From Trypanosoma brucei gambiense DAL972 (taxonomy: Eukaryota > Euglenozoa > Kinetoplastea > Trypanosomatida > Trypanosomatidae), in the NCBI RefSeq assembly GCF_000210295.1, contig NC_026743.1, positions 3,410,001 through 3,474,000 of the forward strand: 64,000 nt of DNA. Reading direction: 5' to 3'. Position 1 is the stretch's first letter. Every line of letters starts with the position of its first letter. Shown here one piece after another: positions 22,019-33,535 of the stretch. The position numbers were made by a program, and so were the translations under genes. The notes beneath the pieces are model-generated. The model saw only the letters and a list, made by a program, of their open reading frames with translations. It did not search any database and had not been told where the DNA came from.

Positions 22019-24583
22019 TTAGTCCTCCCCCTTGTCACGGCTCTCCCTACAAACTCTGCGCCGAGGTGAAGCAGCTGAAGAGGACTCCGAACTCACCCCT
22101 GCAGATGCTCCGCTCACACTTGTGGGTTGCGTCGGATCACGAAACTGTGCTCCACCCCCGCCTCCTCTTACGGCTTCAGTTGGTGCGTATGCATTTTGCA
22201 GTGCCTGCGCTTGCTGAAGCAGAGCCTTTACAGACACTACTAACCACACAGGGCATTTCTCCTCCAGCACCTCCAACTGCGACTTGAGGAAGGTCTTAAA
22301 GAACAACACTGCAATGACAATTATTGCTATGAGCAGAATGGGCGAGGTGAGGAGATAGTACAACTCATTCCACCCCAACAGCAGCATCACCGGCAATACC
22401 CATGGTGGTAAACTTTGTTTCCCACTTTCAATATTACGGAGCTGCATCTGCAGTGTGAAGTCAGATTTTTGTTTGTACAGATGGAAGGCGCGCTGCAGAG
22501 CATTGTGGCTTAGAAGAACGTTGTCTGCATTAACGGTATCAGCGGTCGTATCGCCAGAATCCACCACTGACGTGGGAGCATCCAATGGATAACGTGGGAC
22601 ATCTGATATATTGGTGAAGTGAAGAAAAAAATTCTTCTCCGTTCGATTATCACGTACTTGGAACCTGCAGCGATCACGAACTAGACGCTGTAACGCACGG
22701 GTAGTCCCTTCCCCCTCGACTTCTCCAGCATCGACTTCAACAGGGACAAGCTTTAGGCGGTAGTACAGCAGGCAGCCCAACAGCACAAGTCCTGCTTGGC
22801 GGGCTTGCTTCTCCGCACCGAGGAGACCATCAGTGGTTCGGAAAAAACGCACAGTCCCATCCGTCTTGCTAGTGAGAGCTTGTTCAAACACCTGGTGAAC
22901 CGTTTCCGCCGCATTTTCCGCCATCGCCACAAAGCGATTGCGTAGCTTGTGTTGGGCCCCCTCCATTGCCGCATGGGCCACACCCTCGCGTACTGCCTGG
23001 TCATCCATGATAGCTGTGGCAAACTTTCCATAAAGGGATGACAGTGCGGCCTGATGGGATTTAGAACGCCCATTCAGCATATCAAACGCCCCCTGCAAAG
23101 ATGAACAAATCCTTTTCCAAAACTCCTCCACGAACAGCCGGCACCTCTTATTGTCGACGAGGCCCTCGGCAGTGTCCAGAACGCCTTGCGCGAGTCCACC
23201 CCCATCTATTCTATCCCCTTTGTTATCCTTGCCTTCCAAAAGCAAGACAGACCGGGCCTCATTTTGAAGCCAACGTGCGGCCTCGTCCACACTACTTCCA
23301 ATTACCCCATCCAACGCCACAAGAACTGTCACAGCGATACTTTTTGCGTACTGCTTGAGCAAATGAAGTTCCATGTCGCCCAGTTCCTCCTCGAGCGCTT
23401 CTGCCGTTTCGTGCACAACACTGACCTTATAAAGCTTAGTTTGGTCGGAGAAGTTTTTCAGTAGCCTCTCTATAGTCTCTTCCAAAGCACGCGTAAACTG
23501 AGGAATCACGTCACCGCGTTGTATCTTTTTCGTATATTCCTCGCAAACATCTTTGAATTCTTCGATAGCAGCATGCTTCGCATCCGCGCACCGATGCCTT
23601 GCGAGCATATCACGCTGCGTAGGAATGTCAAGGTCCTTACTCGAGCAGATAGCGTTCCAGCAGTTTGAGAGATATGATGGCATTCCATCGGCTGGGACAC
23701 CGCGAAACATGCTGCAGTTACTGAAGAGAAAGTTCGAGTTTTTAGGTGATACAAACCACTCGCGGAACTCAGAGACTGCACTGTCAAACTCGGGGCGTTG
23801 AAGTTTGTAATGTGGGAGGACCCGATAGCGCAAGTCGAACACCACATCAATGGTCGCATCCGTAAATGACTCCGGCTTCTGAATGTTGCCCCATATTTTA
23901 TCGAAAGACTTCCGAACTGTTTCAAAAGATGGGGCAGGGTCATTCTCCGTGAAATCACGTAAAACAACCAAAAGCGTGGGTTTTTCCTCCTTCACATAAC
24001 TACCGTGGGAAAATAGTTGTAAATTCACTTCGAATACCGTGCGAAGAAGGTTCATATTAGCGGCATTGAAACGACCAACATCGACAGCCCACATGTTTAT
24101 TATTAGAATATCGGCAACACTGAGCGCAAAGAGGGAAAGTTGGCGCTCGAAGTTCTGATCTTCGCCTCGTTCAATACCATCGGTGCCTTCGAAGTCCAAA
24201 ACAAACAGGGGTTGAGGTTTCTCCCTTTTCAATAAGTCTGCTCCTTCACCTTCCTCTCTTTCCTTCCGGTGAGTTTGTGCATCCAGAATGGCACGAGTCA
24301 TAAAGGCCCCTTTTGTTGTCTGTCCGCGGTGATGTGCCTCATCCATTGTCATAAACTCAGTTTGGAAAAGCGAATTAAGTAGCGTTGACTTACCGCTGCT
24401 CTGCCCGCCAAACACACCAACCACATGATAATTGACGCCCGTGCGGTACAAAATGTCACTGGAACCCTTTCCGGCGAGAGCTGAAATGAGAAAGTCGTTA
24501 ATGTCAGCTTCTGGAAGTAGCTCACCGTCATCGTTGATGAGATGAATCCCCTTTACAGCCGTCTCCCCGCTGAAAGCAGCCAT
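22019..24583 (-). CDS. SEY1: RHD3/Sey1-type dynamin-like GTPase of the ER
   Basis: An 854-residue protein starting at ATG 24583. The GTPase domain occupies the N-terminal third. Visible motifs are the P-loop GGQSSGKSTLLN (residues about 59-70), the switch I region HHRGQTTKGAFM, the G3-type FVLDFEGTDG and the G4-type VVLRDFTEND. A long helical middle region follows. Two adjacent hydrophobic segments (LPPWVLPVMLLLGWNELYYL and ILLIAIIVIAVLFFKTFL, residues about 718-765) form the membrane hairpin typical of Sey1/RHD3/atlastin-like proteins. The cytosolic tail is Ser/Arg-rich. Family members fuse ER tubules in a GTP-dependent way. Length and order fit the family (about 780-870 aa). In trypanosomes the protein is usually named after RHD3. 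Confidence 0.93.
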   Translation of the reverse strand: MAAFSGETAVKGIHLINDDGELLPEADINDFLISALAGKGSSDILYRTGVNYHVVGVFGGQSSGKSTLLNSLFQTEFMTMDEAHHRGQTTKGAFMTRAILDAQTHRKEREEGEGADLLKREKPQPLFVLDFEGTDGIERGEDQNFERQLSLFALSVADILIINMWAVDVGRFNAANMNLLRTVFEVNLQLFSHGSYVKEEKPTLLVVLRDFTENDPAPSFETVRKSFDKIWGNIQKPESFTDATIDVVFDLRYRVLPHYKLQRPEFDSAVSEFREWFVSPKNSNFLFSNCSMFRGVPADGMPSYLSNCWNAICSSKDLDIPTQRDMLARHRCADAKHAAIEEFKDVCEEYTKKIQRGDVIPQFTRALEETIERLLKNFSDQTKLYKVSVVHETAEALEEELGDMELHLLKQYAKSIAVTVLVALDGVIGSSVDEAARWLQNEARSVLLLEGKDNKGDRIDGGGLAQGVLDTAEGLVDNKRCRLFVEEFWKRICSSLQGAFDMLNGRSKSHQAALSSLYGKFATAIMDDQAVREGVAHAAMEGAQHKLRNRFVAMAENAAETVHQVFEQALTSKTDGTVRFFRTTDGLLGAEKQARQAGLVLLGCLLYYRLKLVPVEVDAGEVEGEGTTRALQRLVRDRCRFQVRDNRTEKNFFLHFTNISDVPRYPLDAPTSVVDSGDTTADTVNADNVLLSHNALQRAFHLYKQKSDFTLQMQLRNIESGKQSLPPWVLPVMLLLGWNELYYLLTSPILLIAIIVIAVLFFKTFLKSQLEVLEEKCPVWLVVSVKALLQQAQALQNAYAPTEAVRGGGGGAQFRDPTQPTSVSGASAGVSSESSSAASPRRRVCRESRDKGED

Positions 24584-25495
24584 AATGTCACGTAAATAAA
24601 CGACTTGAGTTCAACTAATAATCCTCCTCCTCCTCCTCTTTCCTGTACCCCTTCGTACACGTATCCCAACCTCTACTGCCTTCTCAACCTCACAGTACTC
24701 CAAGCAAACCGCTTTCGCCTTTTTTTTTTTTTCCTTCCGCCAATATCACACTCCCGATGTCACAACGGGGTGTGACGCCGGGGAATATATTTAAATAGTA
24801 ATGATGATAATATAAGCCTCAAGTATCCGAGTACGTGTATTGGTGAGCTCACGCGTGTAGGCAGGTTTTTTTTTCTTTTTCCTTTCCCTGTTCCTCCCCC
24901 CTAAATGCTCTTTTCCCAGCGGTTTCGCTCCACGGAACCAAATTCTCCCACGGGGTGATAATTTCTTTTTAAAAAAAAAAAAAGAAACAAATATGCAATA
25001 AGCGGCACTGACGTGACTCTCTTACAAGTGCATCATCAAAATGCGAAAAGGTAGAACCCCCGAAAGGTAAAGAGAAGAGAGAGAGAGAGAGGAAAAATAA
25101 GATTCACCTAAGAACAACTGATGAAAAGGGACACATTGGCACGACTCGTAGACCGTAGTAATACACACGAGCAAGCAGCATGTATGACCAAAGAAAGGAA
25201 AAGAAAAGAATGGATCGCAAACACTGTCCACCAAATGTGCTCATGTGCATACAAAAACACGTACATGGCACCGAAACGGCGATCACGTGTCACAGTAAAT
25301 GACTCTGCGTTGAGGCAAAAAAAAAAAGAGGAAACAAAAGTACATTAAGAAAAAAACAACTTACAAATACAAATAGTGAACCAGAACGGTCAATACCCCC
25401 GTTCATGTTCAATTGTTAATGTAGTAGGGAAGTTGTGTTTGAATCTTTAAGGGCACCGAAAACAGTATGGAACCCCACCATCTAAATTTCTGTAA
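24584..25495. other. Intergenic spacer
   Basis: AT-rich spacer with T and A homopolymers (24719-24733, 24971-24983, 25318-25327) and a GA repeat at 25076-25092. Short frames here overlap in several registers and look non-coding. Confidence 0.55.
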
Positions 25496-26896
25496 TTACA
25501 AATGGTGAGCGCTTGTGCTGCGTGTCGTTTCCCATTTCTTCGCCTTCTCTGCCAGTGGTGCACTTGGGCTGCGTGTCGTAGGTGGCACCGGACGCAAGTA
25601 GCCATCTTCCTCTAAGCGATTAATGACCTGAGAACGCCTATCTGAGTGAGCATGATCTGTTATAAAGATTTTCCTGCCATGTTTTACGCTACTACTACGA
25701 GCCACAGGTGAGTTTGCGACGCTTTTCTTACACTCATTTGTGGGACGGGGAGTTTTCGCCGCCGAGGGTTCCTCTTTTTCGCTTTTCGCAACGACGGCCG
25801 AGGGCGCCGTCCCAGGGTCCTTCGCAGGTACATTATTATTACAGCGGCACGGCGCAAAACACTTACAAGGCCGGCAACGGCAGACAGCATGGCAACAGCA
25901 TTGCAACACTACTTGAGGGTGCTGGTTGGGTTCTGACCCTTTTTTAATAAAGGAAGTCGACCGGCTTACCTGAGCAGGCCGTGCATCCGTAGCCTTGGAC
26001 TTCTTCGGCGGTTGTGTGTTCTCAGGAACGTTGTCCTCATTATTAGTTACACGGGGTGCCGCCGCGCGCCTTTCCTTGTGCGCGGCTACACATTTCCCTT
26101 CCGCACGCGGAGCCACATGCGCTACTGTATTTCTCGCCAGAGAATGTTGCCTCATTTGACCAGTCCCACAGTGTGATACAGGAGTATAGTAATAAGCCGG
26201 CGTTTCCTTTCGGGGGCGCGCCACAACCCGGGAAGTGCGTCTGTCTTCCACGGGGCCCACTAGTTGCCGATAACCGCGACCTCCCAGCTCCCGCCGTCGT
26301 TCTTCAACTTCGCGCCGAAGCTCTTGTCTCCGTCGCTGTTGCTCAGCCATAGCAGCTTGTTGGTGTATTGTCCCGCGAGCGTGGCGCATAAGGTGTGTCA
26401 TATTGGATTTGTAATGCCCCCGTGATTCGCCGTGAGTACCCACCACCTTCCCACCGAGTGCTTGAAGAAGGTTTTCCCGATCCGCCCGCACTGCGAGATA
26501 TCGCTGCCTCTTCTCATGATGTTCATACTCCCTCAGCTGCTCCCTTTCAGGCACGCAAAACGCACAGAGCCGCGACCCGTGAGCCACTGGGAGAACACCA
26601 ACCCCTCCTCCAGAGTATGGCCGCCCCTGGTGGTGTTGGTATGGCACATTATCACGCGAGCATCCAAAACAACAGTGGCAGCAACTGTGATCGGAAGCTG
26701 TCGCAGGGCAAACGTCGTGAGCCACTTCACAGCAACAAGGAACACGGTAGAGTGGGCCATTGTGACAAGGTGGAATCACATCACCGGCCACTCGAGTGGC
26801 AGCTCCAGCAATATAACCGGCGGGGCAGCCCGTCTGGCACGGCCTATCCTGGCTAGTTTGTGCGGCGTGGTCACGGCAAATAGTGTCCGCGCTCAT
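25496..26896 (-). CDS. Cysteine-rich hypothetical protein C (466 aa)
   Basis: The gene starts at ATG 26896 and ends in TAA. It is strikingly rich in Cys, His and Arg. The first 110 residues contain VPCCCEVAHDVCPA, SCCHCCFGCSRDN and LCAFCVPEREQL. A charged helix follows (MAEQQRRRQELRREVEERRR). Near residue 330 is a second dense cluster, CCCHAVCRCRPCKCFAPCRC. The tail is basic and Ser-rich. The clusters could bind metal or be lipidated. The layout of Cys cluster, Arg/Glu helix and basic disordered region resembles proteins A and B to the left, but I could not align it with confidence, so membership in that family is only suggested. Function unknown. Confidence 0.85.
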   Translation of the reverse strand: MSADTICRDHAAQTSQDRPCQTGCPAGYIAGAATRVAGDVIPPCHNGPLYRVPCCCEVAHDVCPATASDHSCCHCCFGCSRDNVPYQHHQGRPYSGGGVGVLPVAHGSRLCAFCVPEREQLREYEHHEKRQRYLAVRADRENLLQALGGKVVGTHGESRGHYKSNMTHLMRHARGTIHQQAAMAEQQRRRQELRREVEERRRELGGRGYRQLVGPVEDRRTSRVVARPRKETPAYYYTPVSHCGTGQMRQHSLARNTVAHVAPRAEGKCVAAHKERRAAAPRVTNNEDNVPENTQPPKKSKATDARPAQVSRSTSFIKKGSEPNQHPQVVLQCCCHAVCRCRPCKCFAPCRCNNNVPAKDPGTAPSAVVAKSEKEEPSAAKTPRPTNECKKSVANSPVARSSSVKHGRKIFITDHAHSDRRSQVINRLEEDGYLRPVPPTTRSPSAPLAEKAKKWETTRSTSAHHL

Positions 26897-27647
26897 TTGT
26901 GTATATATATAGATATATACTGCTCTGTGGAACCTACTTTTTCGCTCTCCTTTCCCTCAATAACTTCCACCACGTGAGCAATGCACACGCACCCCACCCT
27001 CTCTCTCCTCTATTTCTCTCTCCCCGCTCCAAACTCGTTCACTACTTTCAAATGTTGTTTCTACTCTAAAATATATATATTCAGCCTTTGTCTCCTTTTT
27101 TTTTTTCAGATCCTTTTTTGCCCTTTTCCCTCCTCGCGCCACGGTGAGCCCCTCGACAGCGTTACCACCGCCACGAGTCACGAACGGCAGACACAATGCG
27201 TACGAAGGACAAATGTTTTGCCAAACAATGCCGATGGTAACGAAGGGTCGGCGAACTGATCGTACCGCTATCCCACCAGTAAATGATAAAAAAGGACCAA
27301 AGACTGGACCCGAAAGGAAAAGAAACAAAATAAATAACAAGAAAGAGGGGGAAAAAAAACAGATGAAATATGCGAAGTAATTACAGGAAGGGGGAAAGAA
27401 AAAAAGCTCAAGGAGCGTGCGCTGTAGAGGGAGGAAGCGGCAAATCGACTTCTACCTTGAAGAAACAGAATGAAGACAGAGGGTAACGGATTTGGCACAG
27501 AGTAGCCAAGCACGAAAGGAAAAAAAAGATATGAGGAAACCGCCCATGTTGCAGCGAAGTGCAGCCAAAATGCACAGCGCGTAAAGGAAACGCGAACCCA
27601 TGACCCACACCACCTGCGTGCATTACCCAGCCTTCATCCATATTCAG
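26897..27647. other. Intergenic spacer
   Basis: RPN8 3' UTR plus the 5' region of Cys-rich protein C. The plus strand is pyrimidine-rich at 26995-27130 and purine-rich at 27290-27420 and 27500-27535. No gene seen. Confidence 0.55.
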
Positions 27648-28793
27648 TTACTTCCCTTCTGAAGTTCCACCGTTATTCTTATTTTTCGCAGCACCTTCTT
27701 TTCTACTTTCCTCCGTGGCGGCCTCCTTCGCCTTGTGCTGTTCGTTTCCTAACTTTTCCTTTAGTGACCGCTCCCGCCGCGCTCTCACTTCCTGTATTTC
27801 GCGAGCTATGCGCCGTCGGTTAGCAATAACGTCGTAGAGAGTGCAGACACATCGCCCAATGGCGGCGATGAACATTGCAATCGCCTGATCATTTGCATGC
27901 CGCACCATGTCAGTTGATGTCTTCAAGTGATAAATGTGCGGCTGCAGGCTGATAACTTCCTGCAAGACACTCAAAACATCCTCTGAGATGGGCATGGTAC
28001 CCTCTGCAACGTCATTAAGATACTCCTCAATTGACTGCAGAACACGACCGAGGTGGCCAAGTGAAAGCTCACGCTCCTGGACCTGGGCGGAAAGTGTTGT
28101 GATGGTGGAGTCGGTAAGATCCCGCAAGAGATGTTCAATACCGATTTCCTCCGCCTCTTCCGCGCCGAGATGTGTGGGGATGTTGCGAAACTCCAACGAT
28201 CGCGCCCCGTCTCGGCCATGCACCGTCGTATAAGCCAGCACGGGCACACCTTTGTTGTTAGGATCTGTATTCACAATGCAGTACACCGGATTCAGCGAGA
28301 AGCGATCTGCAATAAGGAGGTGCAAGAGCATGTCATTCGGCTGCACCGCGCACGAGGGACCTGCAGAATACCACCCAACAATCCGCACCTTGGGGTGTAC
28401 GCGACGAAACATTAGGAACATTTCCTCTGCATAGTTTGTATCGAGAAACCAGACATCAGGATTCTGAGGGTCCTCATCAAACGGAACAGCGAAACTGTTG
28501 TTAATGTCAAGCACTTGTATTCCACCAGGGTGGCTGAGGTGACGGCCGAGAAGAAGCCCAGCGACACGCCGCTTTTGTGACACTTTTGCGTTAACACGGG
28601 CGTAGTGGTCGACAAGTGAGAGCAAAACAAGTGGGTGAACCTCTACTCGTGCCCCCGCAGGAGTAAATACCGGAACATCTTTTCCACCATCACGTTCCGC
28701 GTCGCCGTCGTCCCCATTGACGGATGTGTCCTGTTGATCCACTTCAGGATTGACTACCGCAGTTTGCGGTTCCTTGGGGTCATCATTGGCCAT
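27648..28793 (-). CDS. RPN8: 26S proteasome lid subunit RPN8 (MPN domain)
   Basis: A 381-residue protein starting at ATG 28793. After an acidic leader of about 48 residues it matches RPN8/PSMD7 throughout. Key stretches are VEVHPLVLLSLVDHYARVN, RVAGLLLGRHLSHPGG, VLDINNSFAVPFDEDPQNPD, IVGWYSAGP and LGAEEAEEIGIEHLLRDL. The MPN domain lacks the His-x-His and Asp metal ligands of an active JAMM protease (GWYSAGP in place of a catalytic motif). This is normal for RPN8, which acts as the inactive partner of the deubiquitinase RPN11. The C-terminus is the usual Lys/Glu-rich tail, and the length is slightly above that of PSMD7. Upstream lies the long gene-free spacer. Confidence 0.96.
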   Translation of the reverse strand: MANDDPKEPQTAVVNPEVDQQDTSVNGDDGDAERDGGKDVPVFTPAGARVEVHPLVLLSLVDHYARVNAKVSQKRRVAGLLLGRHLSHPGGIQVLDINNSFAVPFDEDPQNPDVWFLDTNYAEEMFLMFRRVHPKVRIVGWYSAGPSCAVQPNDMLLHLLIADRFSLNPVYCIVNTDPNNKGVPVLAYTTVHGRDGARSLEFRNIPTHLGAEEAEEIGIEHLLRDLTDSTITTLSAQVQERELSLGHLGRVLQSIEEYLNDVAEGTMPISEDVLSVLQEVISLQPHIYHLKTSTDMVRHANDQAIAMFIAAIGRCVCTLYDVIANRRRIAREIQEVRARRERSLKEKLGNEQHKAKEAATEESRKEGAAKNKNNGGTSEGK

Positions 28794-29382
28794 TAGCTAT
28801 AAGAGTATAGTATATGGGAAACCAAATAACAACAACAACGATGACGACTACGACGACTAAAAGTGAAACACAGTCCTCACAAAAAGAACAGTGCAAGTCC
28901 ACCGCTCTCCTTTTGTTCCCTCACTAACCTAACTTCTGATCACTATTTTCCCCTCGCTCCCTTCCTTCCTTCTTTTTTTTTTTTTAATGCGTCTCTCTGG
29001 CTCCTACTATTGATCCACACTCCGCAATCGAAGCGGTAGCAATGAATGAATGAAGGAGGGGGAGAGGGGAGGGGGGTCGACAAAGAGAGGAAATCCGCAA
29101 GCAAAAAATAATAATAAAAAAAGGAGAAGAGAGGAGAGAAATAGATAAACCAGAAGGCAAAAACACAAAATTTTGAGCAACACAGCACCAAGTACAGCCA
29201 GTAATTAGCCAACAAAAAAAACCAAACAAAATTGGGCAGTCAGTCGAAAGAAAAGAAAATAAATAAATAGAGTGTTCCCGGTGAGACCCCCTGCGATTTT
29301 CTCTTTTTTTACCCCCTCAGATTTTTTGGGGGGGGGGGGAGTAGGGACCCCTTGTTTGGATGGATGAGGGGTTTTTTTTTTT

Positions 29383-29482
29383 NNNNNNNNNNNNNNNNNN
29401 NNNNNNNNNNNNNNNNNNNNNNNNNNNNNNNNNNNNNNNNNNNNNNNNNNNNNNNNNNNNNNNNNNNNNNNNNNNNNNNNNN
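29383..29482. other. Assembly gap of exactly 100 N
   Basis: One hundred undetermined bases, a conventional placeholder length for a gap of unknown size. The flanking sequence (poly-G at 29328-29339 and poly-T at 29372-29382) looks like low-quality read ends. Confidence 0.98.
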
Positions 29483-29565
29483 TTTTAAAATACCGTTTCA
29501 TTTAGGGAACTTCTCTTCTCTTATTTTATACCATATCATCGTTATATCACCACCACCATTGCCAT

Positions 29566-29603
29566 CGTATTATTATTATTATTATCATCATCATCATCAT
29601 CAA
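29566..29603. repeat. Triplet repeat, ATT then ATC units
   Basis: A run of ATT units followed by ATC units on the plus strand. Related AAT-type runs lie at 29677-29699 and 31485-31527 in the same spacer. Confidence 0.85.
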
Positions 29604-29843
29604 TATTGTTACCCCCTCCTGTTTGTTCGAGTACAAAAAGCAGAGAGATACAAACCAAACAACAACAACAAGGAAAAATAATAATAATAATAATAATAAA
29701 AAACAAAAAATGGAAAAAAGGGGGGAAAACACAAAAACAAAAAAACAGAAGAAAAAAAAAAACGAACACGTATTTAAAAACTTACAAGTAAAAGAGAAAA
29801 AGAGTAAAGAGAAAACGGAAAATAAGAAGCGGGAGAAATGAGA

Positions 29844-29912
29844 TTTATTTGATTCCTCATGTGGACTCCCTTCCCTGGTAGATGCAGGAATCCACATGAG
29901 GAATCAAATAAA
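29844..29912. repeat. Perfect 22-bp inverted repeat with 25-nt loop
   Basis: The left arm at 29844-29865 (tttatttgattcctcatgtg, then ga) is the exact reverse complement of the right arm at 29891-29912. The spacer of 25 bases is GC-richer than the surroundings. The arms are of mixed sequence, unlike the nearby simple repeats, so they are unlikely to pair by chance. Confidence 0.9.
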
Positions 29913-30597
29913 ACATATAAAAATCAAAACAATACAAAAAAAACAAAAAAAAGGAGGAGGTCGCAGAGGCGAAGCGACTCGCTGAAGAGTGTGCTGAAAA
30001 CAAATGAAAGGAACAAAAAAAAAAGGCAAAAAAAAAGAGAAGGGTGTTGAGACCATTGAATGTTTTTGATTGCCAGGAAAGCGATAAAAACAAAAATAAA
30101 AGTAAAAAAAAACTATTCTACCGAAGGAGGGGGGAAGAAGGCTTTTTTTTAAAGGACAAACAAGGGGAATAGGGAAGAAATGAACAAAAAGCAAAAAAAA
30201 AACAAAAAAAACACCGCTATCGGAAGTGAGTCATAACACTACGCACGCTTATATATATATATATATATGCCTCTTTTTATACGGGTGTGCGCGTGCGCTT
30301 TCCTTTTTTTTTTTCTTTCTTTCTTCTCTTCATTCCTAAATATTTATTAGTTCGTGTGGCATCGAGTGAAATCCGTCGTTGCGTGCGGGGCCGCTAAAAA
30401 AAAAAAACAAAAACAGAAAAGGGCAAAGGGTAAAAACTGTCAACCTCCATTATTCTTTTTCTTTTCCCTAATTATTTTACCTTCAATTTTATTTTGGCTC
30501 CTCTTCTTTTTTTTTTTTAATTTCATTATTTCCTTTTACACCAAACACATTTACACTCCTTTTTCTTTTTATAAATATACTGCCGTTCTCACCTCTC

Positions 30598-30676
30598 ATA
30601 TATATATATATATATATTTATTTATATTTATATAAGTAAATATATAAATATATAAATAAATATATATATAAATAAA
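30598..30676. repeat. AT-only imperfect palindrome
   Basis: A TA run followed by sequence whose left half (about 30609-30634) is nearly the reverse complement of the right half (30641-30668), around a short centre (agtaaa). Apart from that centre it contains only A and T. Confidence 0.7.
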
Positions 30677-33488
30677 TATTTCTTTCTCTCACTGTACCTC
30701 TACCCTTTTAAACATTTCCCAACAACCACTGGGCTCAATAGAAAAAAAAAAGTGACAACAACGGTATTATCACCGTGAAAAAGAGAAAGAAAAAGATATG
30801 GTAAAAAAAAAAAAACACAAATACAAATATAAATAGAAAGAAGGGGGGAATAATTTAAAAAAAAAAAACTGAAAGAAAAAAAAGAAAAAACCAAGGGGAA
30901 AGAAGTCAAATCCAAAAGACATTAACGGTGAAATAACACAAATTGGAAGAAAAGATAAAAATGAAGATAAATGGGACTTTTATAATTTAATAAAAGAAAA
31001 AAAAACAACAAAGGAGACATTTTATTTTGCTTCACCGGCTTTCTTTTCTTTTTCCTGCTTTCATGGGAGAAGGAAGGACGAAGGAAAGAGAAACTTTACA
31101 AAAAAAAAAAAAAAGAAACGAAAACGAAAAATTAAAAAAAAAAAGACAAAAAGCAAAAGGGAATGGAAAAAGTGACACCAGGCGACAAAGTGGAAAATGA
31201 GAAGAAGATAAAAGACAAAAAACAGAAGGGGGAAGAGGACGGGAACAAAAAGCAAAAACGTAATATCGCTCGAATAAAAATAAAAATAAAAACATAACTT
31301 TTTTAAAAAAAGAAGAAAGTCAACAAAGAGAAAAGTAGAAAAACAAAAAGTTAACAAAAACAAAAAGAATCATAGCGTGGACCCCAAGGGAAACTATTCT
31401 GTACTGTGCTTTTATTCATTTGGTTCATTTCCCCCCCCCCTTGTCAAAGCGTCACCATAACGGTAACAAAAAACGGTAGAACGCGATAATAATAATAATA
31501 ATAATAACAGTAATAATAATAATAATTGAACTCATATTTTAGTGCACGCGTGCGTGTGAGTGCAGGTTTAGGTTTGTGTACGCGTGAACACTTATTAATA
31601 TTATATTTTAAAGGGTTGTTATTATTATCGTTGGTGTTAATATCGTTAGCATTATCATCATTATTATTAGGATCGAAGGAGCAAAACAAAAATATTTCGA
31701 AACATCAACAACAACAACAAAAAAAAGGGAACTCTGGATAGGACCACGGGAGTTTAAACGGGGAGGATGGAAAAAAAACAAAAATAAAGAAGAAAAAGAG
31801 AGAAAACGGTGGATCTAGTGGAAATGGATGCCAAATAAACAAACAAATACATATATATATTGGTAATGGTATTGATATTGATATTGATATATTGATATAT
31901 TTAATAAAATGGAAAAAGCAAATAACAAGAAAGAGCAAAAGTGAAGACTATCAGACAACAACGACAACAAATGAAAGAATGAAATAAAATCAAAAACTAT
32001 AAAACTTAAAAAAATTAAAAAAAAGGAACTACAGAGACTTATGTGACGAATGAAGGAGCGAAGTGGGCGAACAGGAGCAGCATTAGCTGGCATACACACA
32101 TACACATATGTTAATATGTAAATATATAAATTAAATACTAACCTAATATATATATATATATATAAACATATATGTACTTACCGGCATGTAAGCGTAGACA
32201 TAGTTCCCTCACGCCCACAGCCCCTACTTCAAACATAAACATATATCCATAGCACATATAATATTATATATATATATATACAAACATACATATATACGAA
32301 ATAAGGTCATCCACCACCACTTCCATCAATATCTTTTTTCTTTTCTTTTCTTATTTCATTGTGCTTTTGAGTTTCTCTCCCCCTCGCTTTTTTTTCTTTT
32401 TTAACCCTTTGATTTGTTCGTTTGTTTCTCATTCTTTTTTTTTTTCCTCCTACTCCCCCCACCTCTCCCTTTTTCCCGTAGTAAAGATTATTATTATTAT
32501 TTCTTTTTTTTTTTTCCTCTCCCTCTCTCTCTCTCTTCACAGAAAATACAGTAAGGCACACATCTCCCCACTCACAGCACTAAACACAAAAGAGAGATTT
32601 TTCCTTTTTTTTTTTTTGTAAAAGGAAAAAAAATGTACATACCAAAAACTAAAACAAAAAGAACAATAATAAAGAAAAAGTGAACGAAAACGAAAACGAA
32701 AACAATGAGCGACAAGCGTAAACTTAATAAATAAAAAAGAAAAAAAATGAAAAATGAAAAAACAGACAAAAAACCCCTTCGTGTTATTCCCCGTCCTCAG
32801 ACCTCATTCTCATCATCTCACCACACAAATTTTCGCCACTTAAACGCCAGCTGTACTTTCGCCCCCTCCCCCCCCCCAAAGAAAAAAATATAAATAAAAA
32901 TAAAAATATTAATATTAATATTAACTTCGCGGTGTCACAAACTTCCCTTCTTCCTTTTCTCTCCTTTTCGTCTCGAATACCTTCGCACAAACACACACAT
33001 ATAAATACATATAAAAAAAACGAAAAATATATATATATATATGTATATTTCGTACACGGTGGCATCCCTACTACAAATATTTGAGAAGAACAAAACAAGA
33101 AAAAACCCTTTGTGTATTCCTCTTTTTTCCTTCTTGGTTATTTTTCTTTTTTTTAAAAAAAAAATTATTTATTTATCGATCTCTGCATTGTCTTCACCGA
33201 ATCGCGCACGCTTCATTCTTTTCCTTTGAAATCATTTAAAAAAAAAAACTCGAAATTGTTTCGTATGCGCTTGCGGGCTCTCACGCCCCTCCCCCAAAAC
33301 AGAGAAACCAACTAAAGTTTAAAACAAATTACAATAGTTTCTGTGCATATTTTCCCTCTCCTTAACAAGTACAAGAAAAAACAAAAACAAAAACAAAAGC
33401 ACACATTCACACACTTTGGTCCCCGCAAATGTGATTTCCATCCCCTTCGTTCTCCTTCCTTTCCCCCTTCTCTCCTTTTCTATCTTGG

Positions 33489-33535
33489 AAAAAATAAAAT
33501 AAAATAAAACAAAATAAAGTAAAATAAAGTAAACA
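33489..33535. repeat. AAAAT-type pentamer repeat
   Basis: About nine units of AAAATA-like sequence (aaaataaaataaaataaaac and diverged copies ending in taaagtaaac) on the plus strand, within the long spacer. Confidence 0.7.
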
